From the NCBI GenBank assembly GCA_050299335.1, contig JBNKVT010000052.1, positions 94,079-158,078 of the forward strand: a stretch of DNA of 64,000 bases, written 5' to 3'. The position numbers and the translations under genes are program-made. Positions 25,179-32,692 of this stretch are shown piece after piece (position 1 is the first letter of the stretch; every line of letters starts with the position of its first letter). Source of the DNA: JBNKVT01 sp050299335. GTDB lineage: Bacteria; Pseudomonadota; Alphaproteobacteria; Rhodobacterales; Rhodobacteraceae. A model generated the notes under the pieces. It did no database searches. It was not told the DNA's origin and saw nothing but the letters and a program-made list of their open reading frames with translations.

Positions 25179-26135
25179 TCATTCGTCATATGCGATTTCA
25201 AGCTCGTCGCAGAGCCGCTTGAGATAGCGCATGCCGGCCACGGTCTCGTCGACGAATTCCTGGGTGGCGTCCTCCTGCACGAAGCCGGCAATCGCCGCCA
25301 TTCGCGCCCCGCGCGAGACACCGGGGACGTCCTCCAGCTCCACCGAGATCACCCCGTCGAACCCAACCTCCGACAGTGCCTTCAACATCGCCCGCCAGTC
25401 GATCTTGCCCATGCCTGGACGCCAATGGACATTGGTGACCGCGTCATTGTCCGAGACATGGCAATGGATGATCTTCGACCCCAGCCGGTAGACCGAGACA
25501 TTGGGGAAATCCCCCACCGGGAAAGTGTGGCTGGGATCGAGATTGATGCCTATGACGGGCGAATTGACATGCTCCAGCAGCCGCAGCGCGCCGTCTGTAT
25601 TGGCGAGATAGCGGCCCGGATGCGGCTCGACGCTCATCTTCACTCCAGCCGCCTGACAGAGATCGGCGCATTGTTTCAGCGCCGCGACATAGTCGGCATA
25701 ATTCCGGTCCCAGTCGAGGCCGGAGGGCACATCGGCGCCGTAGCGCTGCACCAGCGGCTTGCGGGTGATGCGGGGATATTCGACGCCGTCCTTCATCCCG
25801 AACGCGTGCGCTGAGACCATGTTGATGATTTCGGCCCCCAGTCCGGCCCCGACCTCGACGGCACGCCTCCAGTGCTCCACCGCTGCCGCCCGCGCCGCTG
25901 GATCGGCGCTCGACAGATCATGCGGGGTCGAGACGAATTGCGACAGTTCAAGCCCCTCGCCATCGAGGATGCCGCGCAGATCGGCAATGGTCCTTGGCGT
26001 GTAGTAGTCGCGCAGGAAGTCCAGGTTCCAGCCGATCAGCTCGGTGGCCCGAAAGCCGTTCGCCGCCACCCTGCGGAGGGCATCGCCATAGGGCGGGTCC
26101 CAGCGAAAGGGCCAGATCGACGCGCCGAATTTCAT
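25179..26135 (-). CDS. Sugar phosphate isomerase/epimerase (xylose isomerase-like TIM barrel)
   Basis: A 318-residue TIM-barrel protein of the AP-endonuclease-2/xylose-isomerase-like family. Metal-ligand strands are visible: GAEIINMVSAHAF, VKMSVEPHPGRYL (Glu), IGINLDPSHTF (Asp and His), KIIHCHVSDNDA (His) and GVISVELEDVPGV (Glu). Typical substrates are keto-sugars or inositol derivatives. Its neighbour is an enolase-superfamily enzyme, so a joint sugar-acid pathway is likely (inference). No transporter or regulator is adjacent. The start gives the common N-terminus MKFGASIWPFRW. Confidence 0.83.
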   Translation of the reverse strand: MKFGASIWPFRWDPPYGDALRRVAANGFRATELIGWNLDFLRDYYTPRTIADLRGILDGEGLELSQFVSTPHDLSSADPAARAAAVEHWRRAVEVGAGLGAEIINMVSAHAFGMKDGVEYPRITRKPLVQRYGADVPSGLDWDRNYADYVAALKQCADLCQAAGVKMSVEPHPGRYLANTDGALRLLEHVNSPVIGINLDPSHTFPVGDFPNVSVYRLGSKIIHCHVSDNDAVTNVHWRPGMGKIDWRAMLKALSEVGFDGVISVELEDVPGVSRGARMAAIAGFVQEDATQEFVDETVAGMRYLKRLCDELEIAYDE

Positions 26136-26244
26136 CGCAGCCTCCCCGATTTTCTCACAATGCTAGATTGATCCGCGGAGGAGCGCCATCGCCAAACCAC
26201 CCGACCTTGGGTGTAGACGATTGTCGGGCCTCCGGCTTGCGGGC

Positions 26245-29200
26245 TCAAATCTTGGAGAGGCGGGAAAGGGCAGCGCTGAGCTTGGCGGCTTCGTCCTCGG
26301 CCTGGGCGAGGCGGGCGCGGTTGTCTTCGACAATCTCTTCCGGCGCGTTGGCGACGAATTTCTCGTTGCCGAGTTTCGACGACAAGCCCTTGATTTCCTT
26401 CTCGATCTTGTCGAGCGATTTCTTCAGCCGCGCCTTTTCCTCGTCCACATCGATGATCTCGGCCAGCGGCAGGCAGAAGGTGCCGCCTTCGACCGGCAGG
26501 GTGACGGAGCCCTTGGGGGCAGCTTCGGCAGTCTCGAAGGCCTCGATACGGGCGAGGCGTTCGATCAGGGCGCGGTTACGGTCCATGGCGGCGCGGCCCC
26601 GGTCGTCGAGGCTGAGCTCGATCAGGCGGACCTTGGCACCGGCCGGGACGTGCATCTCGGCGCGGACGGAGCGGATGGTTTCGATGAGGGTGACGACCCA
26701 GGTCATTTCGGCATGGGCGTCGGGGTCGATGAGCTCTTCGGAAGTATAGGTCGGCCAGTCGGCATGGACCAGCATCTTCGCCCGCTCGGCGATATCGCCC
26801 CAGAGCTGTTCGGTGATGAAGGGCATGATCGGGTGCAACAGGATCAGGCACTGGTCGAGGGCCCAGGCCATGGTGGCGCGGGTCTCGGCGATCAGGGCGG
26901 CGTCGCCCGATTGCAGCAGCGGCTTGGCGAACTCGACATACCAGTCGCAGAAGCGGCCCCAGATATGGGCGTAGAGGGCGTGGGCCGCGTCGTTGAAGCG
27001 GTAGGCCTCAAGTGCTGCATCGACGGCTTCGCGCAGGCGGGCGGTTTCGCCGATGATCCATTTGTTGGCGGTGGCGGTGGCTGAGGTCGGGTCCCAGCCC
27101 TCGACCGGCTTGCAGTCGTTCATCTCGGCGAAGCGGGCGGCGTTCCAGATCTTGGTGCCGAAATTCCGGTAGCCCTTGATGCGGTCGACGCTGAGCTTCA
27201 GCACGCCGCCGAGGGCGGCCATCGAGGCGTTGGCGAAGCGCAGCGCATCGGCGCCGTATTCGTCGACGATCTCGAGCGGGTCGATGACATTGCCGGTGGT
27301 CTTCGACATCTTCTTGCCCTTCTCGTCGCGGACGAGCTGGTGCAGGTAGACGGTGTGGAACGGCACCTCGCCGACGACGGCAAGCTGCATCATCATCATG
27401 CGCGCGACCCAGAAGAACAGGATGTCCTGGCCGGTGATCAGGACGTCGGTGGGGAAGTATTTCTTCAGTTCCGGCGTCTCCTCGGGCCAGCCGAGGGTGC
27501 CGATGGGCCAGAGGCCGGAGGAAAACCAGGTGTCGAGGACGTCGGGGTCGCGCCAAACGGGATAAACAACATCCTCATTGTCTATCGCGGAAAGCAACTT
27601 GCTGGCTGCTTCCTGTTGGTTCTCGACGACGACGACTTCGGCAGCGTTGAACGGGTGCCATGCGTCATCGAGCGCTCCTTTGAATTCTTCGAGTGCCCGG
27701 TCTTCAGAGGCGACACTGAATTGCGACAGTGACGGTGCCGACAAGAATGACTTCAGGCGCTCAATCTGTTCGGGGGACGCGTCAAAGGTGTTACCCGTGA
27801 CCGACGCTTCGAGGTCGGCAAGATTAAAGCCATACCAAACCGGTATCCGATGCCCCCACCAGAGCTGGCGCGAGATGCACCAGGGTTCGATGTTTTCCAG
27901 CCAGTGGAAATAGACCTTCTCGCCGCTCTCGGGCATGATCTTGGTGCGGCCGTCGCGGACCGCCTCAAGGGCCGGGCCGACGATCTTGGCGGTGTCGACG
28001 AACCACTGGTCGGTCAGCATCGGCTCCATCACGACCTTTGAGCGGTCGCAGAAGGGCTGCATGATTTTCTTGGCTTCGACCAGCGGAACCTCGCGGGTCG
28101 TTTCGTTGCCGTCCTCGTCGGTGACGGTCTCGGAGATGGTGACGGCCAGCCCCTCGGAGGTGATCTGCTCGACCACCTTTGCCCGCGCCTCGAAGCGGTC
28201 GAGGCCGCGGAGGTCGTCGGGGACGAGGTTGATGCTGTCGGTCTCGGCCTCGGTCAGCGTGCGCTCGCCCCTGGCGACGGCCATGGCGATGGCGGCGGCC
28301 TCGGCATAGGGGGCGCCGTCGTCGCGCATGTGGGCCTTGGTGTCCATCAGGCGGTACATCGGGATGTTGCCCCGGGACGCCACGCCGTAGTCGTTGGCGT
28401 CATGGGCGCCGGTGATTTTGACGGCACCGGAGCCGAAATCGGGGTCGGGGTAGTCGTCGGTGATGATCGGGATCAGGCGGCGGTGTTCCCTGGGGCCGAC
28501 GGGGATCTCGCAGAGCTTGCCGACGATGGGGGCGTAGCGGGTGTCCGACGGGTGAACCGCGACCGCGCCGTCGCCGAGCATGGTCTCGGGGCGGGTGGTG
28601 GCGATACTGATATAATCACGGGTCTCGCGGAGGGTGACGGTGCCGTCCTCGTCCTTCTCGACATATTCGTAGGTCGCGCCGTCCGCCAGCGGGTATTTGA
28701 AATGCCACATGTGGCCGTCGACCTCGATATTCTCGACCTCGAGGTCGGAGATCGCGGTCTCGAAATGCGGGTCCCAGTTGACCAGACGCTTGCCGCGATA
28801 GATCAGGCCCTGATTGTACATTTCGACGAACACCTTGAGGACGGCATCGTGGAAATTCCCCTCCTCGCCCTCCGGCGCGTTCGGGGCTCCGGACATGGTG
28901 AAGGCCGTGCGGTCCCAGTCGCACGAGGCCCCCAGCCGCTTGAGCTGGTTGATGATGGTGCCGCCGGACTGGTGCTTCCACTCCCAGACCTTTTTCTCGA
29001 AGGCGTCGCGGCCCATCTCGCGGCGGCCCTCGTTGCCTTGCTCGGCCAGCATGCGTTCAACGACAAGCTGGGTGGCGATCCCGGCATGATCGACACCGGG
29101 CTGCCAGAGCGTGTCGAAGCCGCGCATCCGGTGCCAGCGGATCAGAATGTCCTGGAGCGTGTTGTTGAAGGCATGGCCGACATGCAGGGACCCGGTGACA

Positions 29201-29337
29201 TTCGGCGGCGGGATCATGATGGTGAAGGCTTCGTCGCGCGAGGCATTGGCCCCGGCGGCGAAGGCCTTGGCCTCGATCCAGCGGGCCGAGATTTCGGCCT
29301 CGGCTTTACCAGCGTCAAATGTCTTGTCCATTGCCAT
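26245..29337 (-). CDS. valS: Valyl-tRNA synthetase
   Basis: A 1030-residue class I synthetase that charges tRNA-Val and edits Thr. The HIGH-type motif PPNVTGSLHVGHAFN lies near 41-55, the editing domain contains ATTRPETMLGDGAVAVHP, KMSKS appears as KKMSKTTGN (about residue 679), and the C-terminal coiled coil starts LPLAEIIDVDEEKARLKKSL. The protein is long for bacterial ValRS because residues about 500-595 hold an extra segment between IPVWYGF and DVLDTWFSSGLWP. Its DNA (about 27555-27840) is less GC-rich and uses different codons from the rest. The segment is in frame, so the enzyme should be functional. Confidence 0.96.
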   Translation of the reverse strand: MAMDKTFDAGKAEAEISARWIEAKAFAAGANASRDEAFTIMIPPPNVTGSLHVGHAFNNTLQDILIRWHRMRGFDTLWQPGVDHAGIATQLVVERMLAEQGNEGRREMGRDAFEKKVWEWKHQSGGTIINQLKRLGASCDWDRTAFTMSGAPNAPEGEEGNFHDAVLKVFVEMYNQGLIYRGKRLVNWDPHFETAISDLEVENIEVDGHMWHFKYPLADGATYEYVEKDEDGTVTLRETRDYISIATTRPETMLGDGAVAVHPSDTRYAPIVGKLCEIPVGPREHRRLIPIITDDYPDPDFGSGAVKITGAHDANDYGVASRGNIPMYRLMDTKAHMRDDGAPYAEAAAIAMAVARGERTLTEAETDSINLVPDDLRGLDRFEARAKVVEQITSEGLAVTISETVTDEDGNETTREVPLVEAKKIMQPFCDRSKVVMEPMLTDQWFVDTAKIVGPALEAVRDGRTKIMPESGEKVYFHWLENIEPWCISRQLWWGHRIPVWYGFNLADLEASVTGNTFDASPEQIERLKSFLSAPSLSQFSVASEDRALEEFKGALDDAWHPFNAAEVVVVENQQEAASKLLSAIDNEDVVYPVWRDPDVLDTWFSSGLWPIGTLGWPEETPELKKYFPTDVLITGQDILFFWVARMMMMQLAVVGEVPFHTVYLHQLVRDEKGKKMSKTTGNVIDPLEIVDEYGADALRFANASMAALGGVLKLSVDRIKGYRNFGTKIWNAARFAEMNDCKPVEGWDPTSATATANKWIIGETARLREAVDAALEAYRFNDAAHALYAHIWGRFCDWYVEFAKPLLQSGDAALIAETRATMAWALDQCLILLHPIMPFITEQLWGDIAERAKMLVHADWPTYTSEELIDPDAHAEMTWVVTLIETIRSVRAEMHVPAGAKVRLIELSLDDRGRAAMDRNRALIERLARIEAFETAEAAPKGSVTLPVEGGTFCLPLAEIIDVDEEKARLKKSLDKIEKEIKGLSSKLGNEKFVANAPEEIVEDNRARLAQAEDEAAKLSAALSRLSKI

Positions 29338-29424
29338 GGGGTGCCACCATACTCGTGCAAATTCGCCGGGGCTGTTTAACGCGCGCCCAGGGCGAGGGAA
29401 AGGCTGGATTGAAAGGTATCGCCA

Positions 29425-30261
29425 ATGGCAAAGTTCATCGACAAACGCCCCTCGGCCTTGCGACTGTTCTGGAGTTTCCCCGGCTGGTTCGGGCTAATCT
29501 TCCTTGTCGCCGGGCTCGGGGTCGAGGTCGGGGCGATGTTCGCGGGGCGGAACGCGATGCGGCTGGCCGGGGACGGGGTTGAGGTGACGGGCGAGGTTCT
29601 GGGCAAGGACTGGCGGGAATCGCGGGATTCGGACGGGGACCGGACGGTCAGTTACTATGTGCAGTTCCGGTTTCCGACGCGCGACGGGGTGGCGGTGGAG
29701 GACGAGGTCTCGGTGGGGCGGGGGACTTATAACGACACCGAGATTGGCGACAGGGTGCCGGTGCGCTACTGGCTCGACGATCCGATGCTGAACGAGATCG
29801 AGCCGGGCGCGACCCGGTTTCTGGCGATGATGCTGGGGCTGTTCGGGGTGCCGTTCTCGCTGGTCGGCGGGTTCTTCGTCTGGCGTCAGGCGCGGTTCGC
29901 GCGGCGGGCGGTGCGGCTACGTGACCGGGGGGAGCAGCGCACGGCGACGGTGCTTGCCCATGTGCCGACCGCCTACAAGGTGAACAACCGGCGGCAATAT
30001 GCGCTGCAATGGCAGGATGAGGCCGGCATTTCCGGTCAGTCGCGCCCGACCGGGGCAGCACGGCTGCTAGACTATCCGCCGGGGGCGACGATCACCGTTT
30101 ATGCCGATGGCAACGGGGCGGTCTGGGAGGGCGATGCCGGCGCGCCCCGGCGCGGCTATTGCCGGTCGCAGCGTGGCGAGAACCTCGGGCCGGAGCGCCG
30201 GTTGCCGGATGCGGAGACACGGGGTGAGGAAAATCGGCCGCCGACCGTGCGCCGGCGATAG
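29425..30261 (+). CDS. DUF3592 domain membrane protein
   Basis: A 278-residue protein with an N-terminal transmembrane helix (FGLIFLVAGLGVEVGAMFAG), a DUF3592 beta-domain (VTGEVLGKDWRE, VSYYVQFRFPTRDGVAVEDE, then GDRVPVRYWLDDPMLNEI), a second helix (MLGLFGVPFSLVGGFFVW) and a second DUF3592-like repeat (RTATVLAHVPTAYKVNN to YADGNGAVWEGD). The last 40 residues are polar and Arg-rich. Function unknown; such proteins sit in the inner membrane. It is divergent from valS, with an 87-nt gap. Confidence 0.75.
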   Translation: MAKFIDKRPSALRLFWSFPGWFGLIFLVAGLGVEVGAMFAGRNAMRLAGDGVEVTGEVLGKDWRESRDSDGDRTVSYYVQFRFPTRDGVAVEDEVSVGRGTYNDTEIGDRVPVRYWLDDPMLNEIEPGATRFLAMMLGLFGVPFSLVGGFFVWRQARFARRAVRLRDRGEQRTATVLAHVPTAYKVNNRRQYALQWQDEAGISGQSRPTGAARLLDYPPGATITVYADGNGAVWEGDAGAPRRGYCRSQRGENLGPERRLPDAETRGEENRPPTVRRR

Positions 30262-30583
30262 GGATTCGGCGGGCGGTTCCGGGCCCCGGGGCCGGATCGG
30301 GCCCATGCCCCCTGAGGTTGAGCAGGTTTTCGCCGGGAAAAATTCTACTTGATGAACGAGGCGTAAAGCGCGGTAAAAAATAACAAAAACAGTGGTGAAC
30401 TGCGGCGGGAATGTGGCGGAAATCTGGTTCAGGCCGGGGTTGACTCGCATTGCCGATATTCGGTGCGTGATCCTGAAACTGCGGCGATGTATGACTCGGA
30501 AAGCCAGATTGTAAACCGGTCCCTGTCCGACGAACTCCGAGAGGTGCTCGGGCGGGTTCAGACCAGAAAGCAAGGTTAGAAAC
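30262..30583. other. Intergenic region, 322 bp
   Basis: The left part is very GC-rich, with GGGCCC-containing dyads around 30281-30304 that could end transcription of the DUF3592 gene, though no T-tract follows. The right part is A-rich (30370-30400). It should carry the promoter of the 77-residue membrane protein gene. No gene is seen. Confidence 0.5.
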
Positions 30584-30817
30584 ATGTCGCAAAGCTTTGA
30601 AGAAGCGGGCCTTTCCCTTGAAACGACCGATATGGCTGACGGCTTGGGATCGTCCGACCTGATAAAGCCGCTGTTCTTCGGCGGAATGGCGACGCTAGCG
30701 GCGATCGGTTCGGCCGGGCTCGCGGGCTGGGCACTGGTGCCGACACTGGTCCTGGGAGCGATCGCCGGAATCAACGGGTTGTTTCTGGCGGCTTACCTGC
30801 AGGAAAAGGCAAAGTAA
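30584..30817 (+). CDS. Small membrane protein, paralogue A (77 residues)
   Basis: A 77-residue protein: a polar acidic N-terminus of about 27 residues, then a hydrophobic hairpin (PLFFGGMATLAAIGSAGLAG and WALVPTLVLGAIAGINGLFL), ending AAYLQEKAK. It belongs to no family I know. The product of 31325-31558 has exactly the same length and shares the pattern FxGxxAxLAAxxSAGxAGWA...GLFLxAYLQ, so the two are paralogues. The start lies after GGTTAGAAAC; the ribosome-binding site is weak. A rho-independent terminator follows at 30854-30883. Confidence 0.7.
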   Translation: MSQSFEEAGLSLETTDMADGLGSSDLIKPLFFGGMATLAAIGSAGLAGWALVPTLVLGAIAGINGLFLAAYLQEKAK

Positions 30818-30853
30818 GCGGGCGCAACCCGGAATATAGCGAAAATTCTGACG

Positions 30854-30883
30854 CGGTCGGGGCAATATCCCGGCCGTTTTTTT
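30854..30883 (+). terminator. Rho-independent terminator after small membrane protein A
   Basis: Stem CGGTCGGG (30854-30861) and CCCGGCCG (30869-30876) with loop GCAATAT and one G-T pair, followed directly by seven T (30877-30883). Confidence 0.88.
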
Positions 30884-31324
30884 GCGGTCATGACGGATCG
30901 CGAAGGGGCGGGCAGGCGTGTGACTGGGGGCGGGACTGCAGTCGGAGACGCTTGGGGACTCTGGACTGGCCGACATGTCCGCCAACACCTGAAGGCGTTT
31001 CATTGGGGATATGGCAGGGACGACCGCGCCGCGCGTAGCAAAGACCGTTCGCGATGCGGACTGGTACTGGAACGATTCGGCAAATGCGACGGGAAACGGT
31101 CTGCAATCGGCTTGGAATTGTGGCCAACAATTGGTTGAATTGAAACGACAAGATACCGAGCCCTGCAAGGTCTCCCATTTCTGACAATCCCCGTCATCCA
31201 TCTGTCAGCGCCGATCTGCCATTACTTTCCGGGTCGAAAGACACACGTTTGTCGTAAGGGGTTTCAGCTTGGTTTAACGTCACGGCAGAGGTCGCGCGGC
31301 TTGCCGCGGAAACGGGAAAAAGAG
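30884..31324. other. Intergenic region, 441 bp, no gene seen
   Basis: Lies between the terminator of paralogue A and the start of paralogue B. Open frames on both strands have no ribosome-binding site and no plausible protein character. Its size suggests a regulatory region for the 31325-32486 pair. Confidence 0.45.
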
Positions 31325-31558
31325 ATGCAACTGATCGGAAAAACGGTGGGAGTGCGCATTCAGAATGAAACGGTCGGTTCGACCGGAAGAGGCCTCGGGC
31401 TGGCGCGTCCGGTCTTTGTCGGCAATGTCGCGGCCCTTGCGGCCCTCACCTCGGCGGGGTTCGCTGGTTGGGCGCCGACCGAGACGCTGATCCTGGCGCT
31501 GGTCGCCTGGATCGATGGGTTGTTCCTGACCGCCTATCTGCAGGCGCGGGATCACTGA
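31325..31558 (+). CDS. Small membrane protein, paralogue B (77 residues)
   Basis: From the ATG at 31325 this is 77 residues, the same length as paralogue A. The N-terminus is polar (MQLIGKTVGVRIQNETVG), then comes a two-helix hydrophobic hairpin (PVFVGNVAALAALTSAGFAG, and a second helix ending LILALVAWIDGLFL) and the tail TAYLQARDH. The longer open frame starting at 31301 adds MPRKREKE; the shorter start is preferred for its match to paralogue A and the purine-rich GGGAAAAAGAG before it. It is followed by a short hairpin and then the Gly-rich secreted protein gene, 37 nt downstream, so the two are probably co-transcribed. Confidence 0.7.
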   Translation: MQLIGKTVGVRIQNETVGSTGRGLGLARPVFVGNVAALAALTSAGFAGWAPTETLILALVAWIDGLFLTAYLQARDH

Positions 31559-31560
31559 AC

Positions 31561-31576
31561 GACCGGCTTTCCGGTC
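31561..31576 (+). promoter_or_regulatory. Short hairpin between paralogue B and the Gly-rich protein gene
   Basis: GACCGG CTTT CCGGTC, followed by GAAATTCTT. It is too weak and T-poor for a full terminator. It may act as a partial terminator or stability hairpin that sets the ratio of the two products. Confidence 0.4.
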
Positions 31577-31595
31577 GAAATTCTTGGAGAAAATG

Positions 31596-32486
31596 ATGCG
31601 CAAACTGGTTCTGGTCACTGGGCTCGGCCTCGCCACCATACTGGCCACGGCGGATTTCGCCCAGGCCAAGGGTGGCAATGGCGGCGGAAACGGGGGCGGA
31701 AATGGCGGCGGCGGTGGCGGGCATTCGGCCTCGTCGAATGGCGACGGCAATCGCGGCGGTGGTAATTCGGCCGGGCGCGGCAACGGCAATTCCAGCCGCG
31801 CGACCGTCCAGCGGACCGCACCGCGCAGCACCCCGCCCGGCCAGCAGCGGCGTATCGAACGCGCCGCGGTGACCGAAGAGGCGCATGTGCCGCCCGGACG
31901 TCTGCGCAGCGCGCTCGGCGCGCTCAACGCCGCTCATGCCTCGGAACAGGCGCTGCAGAATGCCTCGCCCAATTCGCGGGTGGGCCGGATCGCGGCCTAT
32001 CGCGACCAGATCCTTGCGGTCGACGAGGCTGGCGAGGCGCTGGAGGAGGCCGAGGAATTGCTGGCCGCGTTGCCCGAGCCGGAGCGCAGCCGCGAAGAGG
32101 TCGCGGATGATCTGCTCGCCGCGCAGGACCGCGTCGCCGGCGCCGAGGCCGAGCTCGAGGACCTGGCCCGCCAGCTTGAAGAGGCTGGCGGCCGTGACCC
32201 CGACATTGAGGCCCAGATCGCCGACACAATCGCGGAACTGGATGCGGCCCATGACGAGGTGCAGGCCCTCGAAGAGGAAGAGATGCTGATCGACGCCTAT
32301 GAGGATGCCGAGGCCCGGGTGGCCGAGCTGGAATCCGAGGTTGAAAATGGCGAACAGACGGCGCGCGACCTGCTGGAGGCCGCCGCCAACAAGCCGGTGA
32401 CCGATGCGGTTGAGGACGAGGTGCTCAGTTTGCTCGGCCTGCCGCCCCGCGACCGCGAGGAAGAGGTGGAGACGGTCGAAGAATAG
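31596..32486 (+). CDS. Secreted Gly/Asn-rich protein with acidic coiled coil
   Basis: A 296-residue exported protein. The signal peptide is MRKLVLVTGLGLATILATADFAQA (about 1-24). The mature N-terminus is a Gly/Asn/Ser-rich region (about 25-70), then comes a basic patch, then a long acidic coiled coil (about 95-260) with heptad-like EALEEAEELLAALPEPERSR, then DRVAGAEAELEDLARQLEEAG and so on. No cysteines, no known domain. It is probably periplasmic or cell-surface and structural. The start at 31596 has GGAG 7 nt upstream; an ATG directly before it (31593) is possible. Function unknown. Confidence 0.7.
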   Translation: MRKLVLVTGLGLATILATADFAQAKGGNGGGNGGGNGGGGGGHSASSNGDGNRGGGNSAGRGNGNSSRATVQRTAPRSTPPGQQRRIERAAVTEEAHVPPGRLRSALGALNAAHASEQALQNASPNSRVGRIAAYRDQILAVDEAGEALEEAEELLAALPEPERSREEVADDLLAAQDRVAGAEAELEDLARQLEEAGGRDPDIEAQIADTIAELDAAHDEVQALEEEEMLIDAYEDAEARVAELESEVENGEQTARDLLEAAANKPVTDAVEDEVLSLLGLPPRDREEEVETVEE

Positions 32487-32569
32487 TCCAAGCGGAGCCG
32501 TCTGCCCTGTCGCCTAGGGCAAGGCGCGCGGCTGCCGGGGCAGGTCTGCTCTCTCAGCCTGCCTGGAAG

Positions 32570-32609
32570 AACGCCCCTGACTGTCAAAAGGTCGGGGGCG
32601 TTTTCTTTT
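32570..32609 (+). terminator. Rho-independent terminator after the Gly-rich protein gene
   Basis: AACGCCCCTGAC (32570-32581) pairs with GTCGGGGGCGTT (32591-32602; one G-T pair) across TGTCAAAAG, followed by TTTTCTTTT. Confidence 0.88.
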
Positions 32610-32692
32610 GGCCGCATTGCGCATGGACACCGGGGCTCAGTCCGTTATCTTCCGCAGCTTAGGCCCCTCTGTTTTGCGGAAAGGATTTCCTC

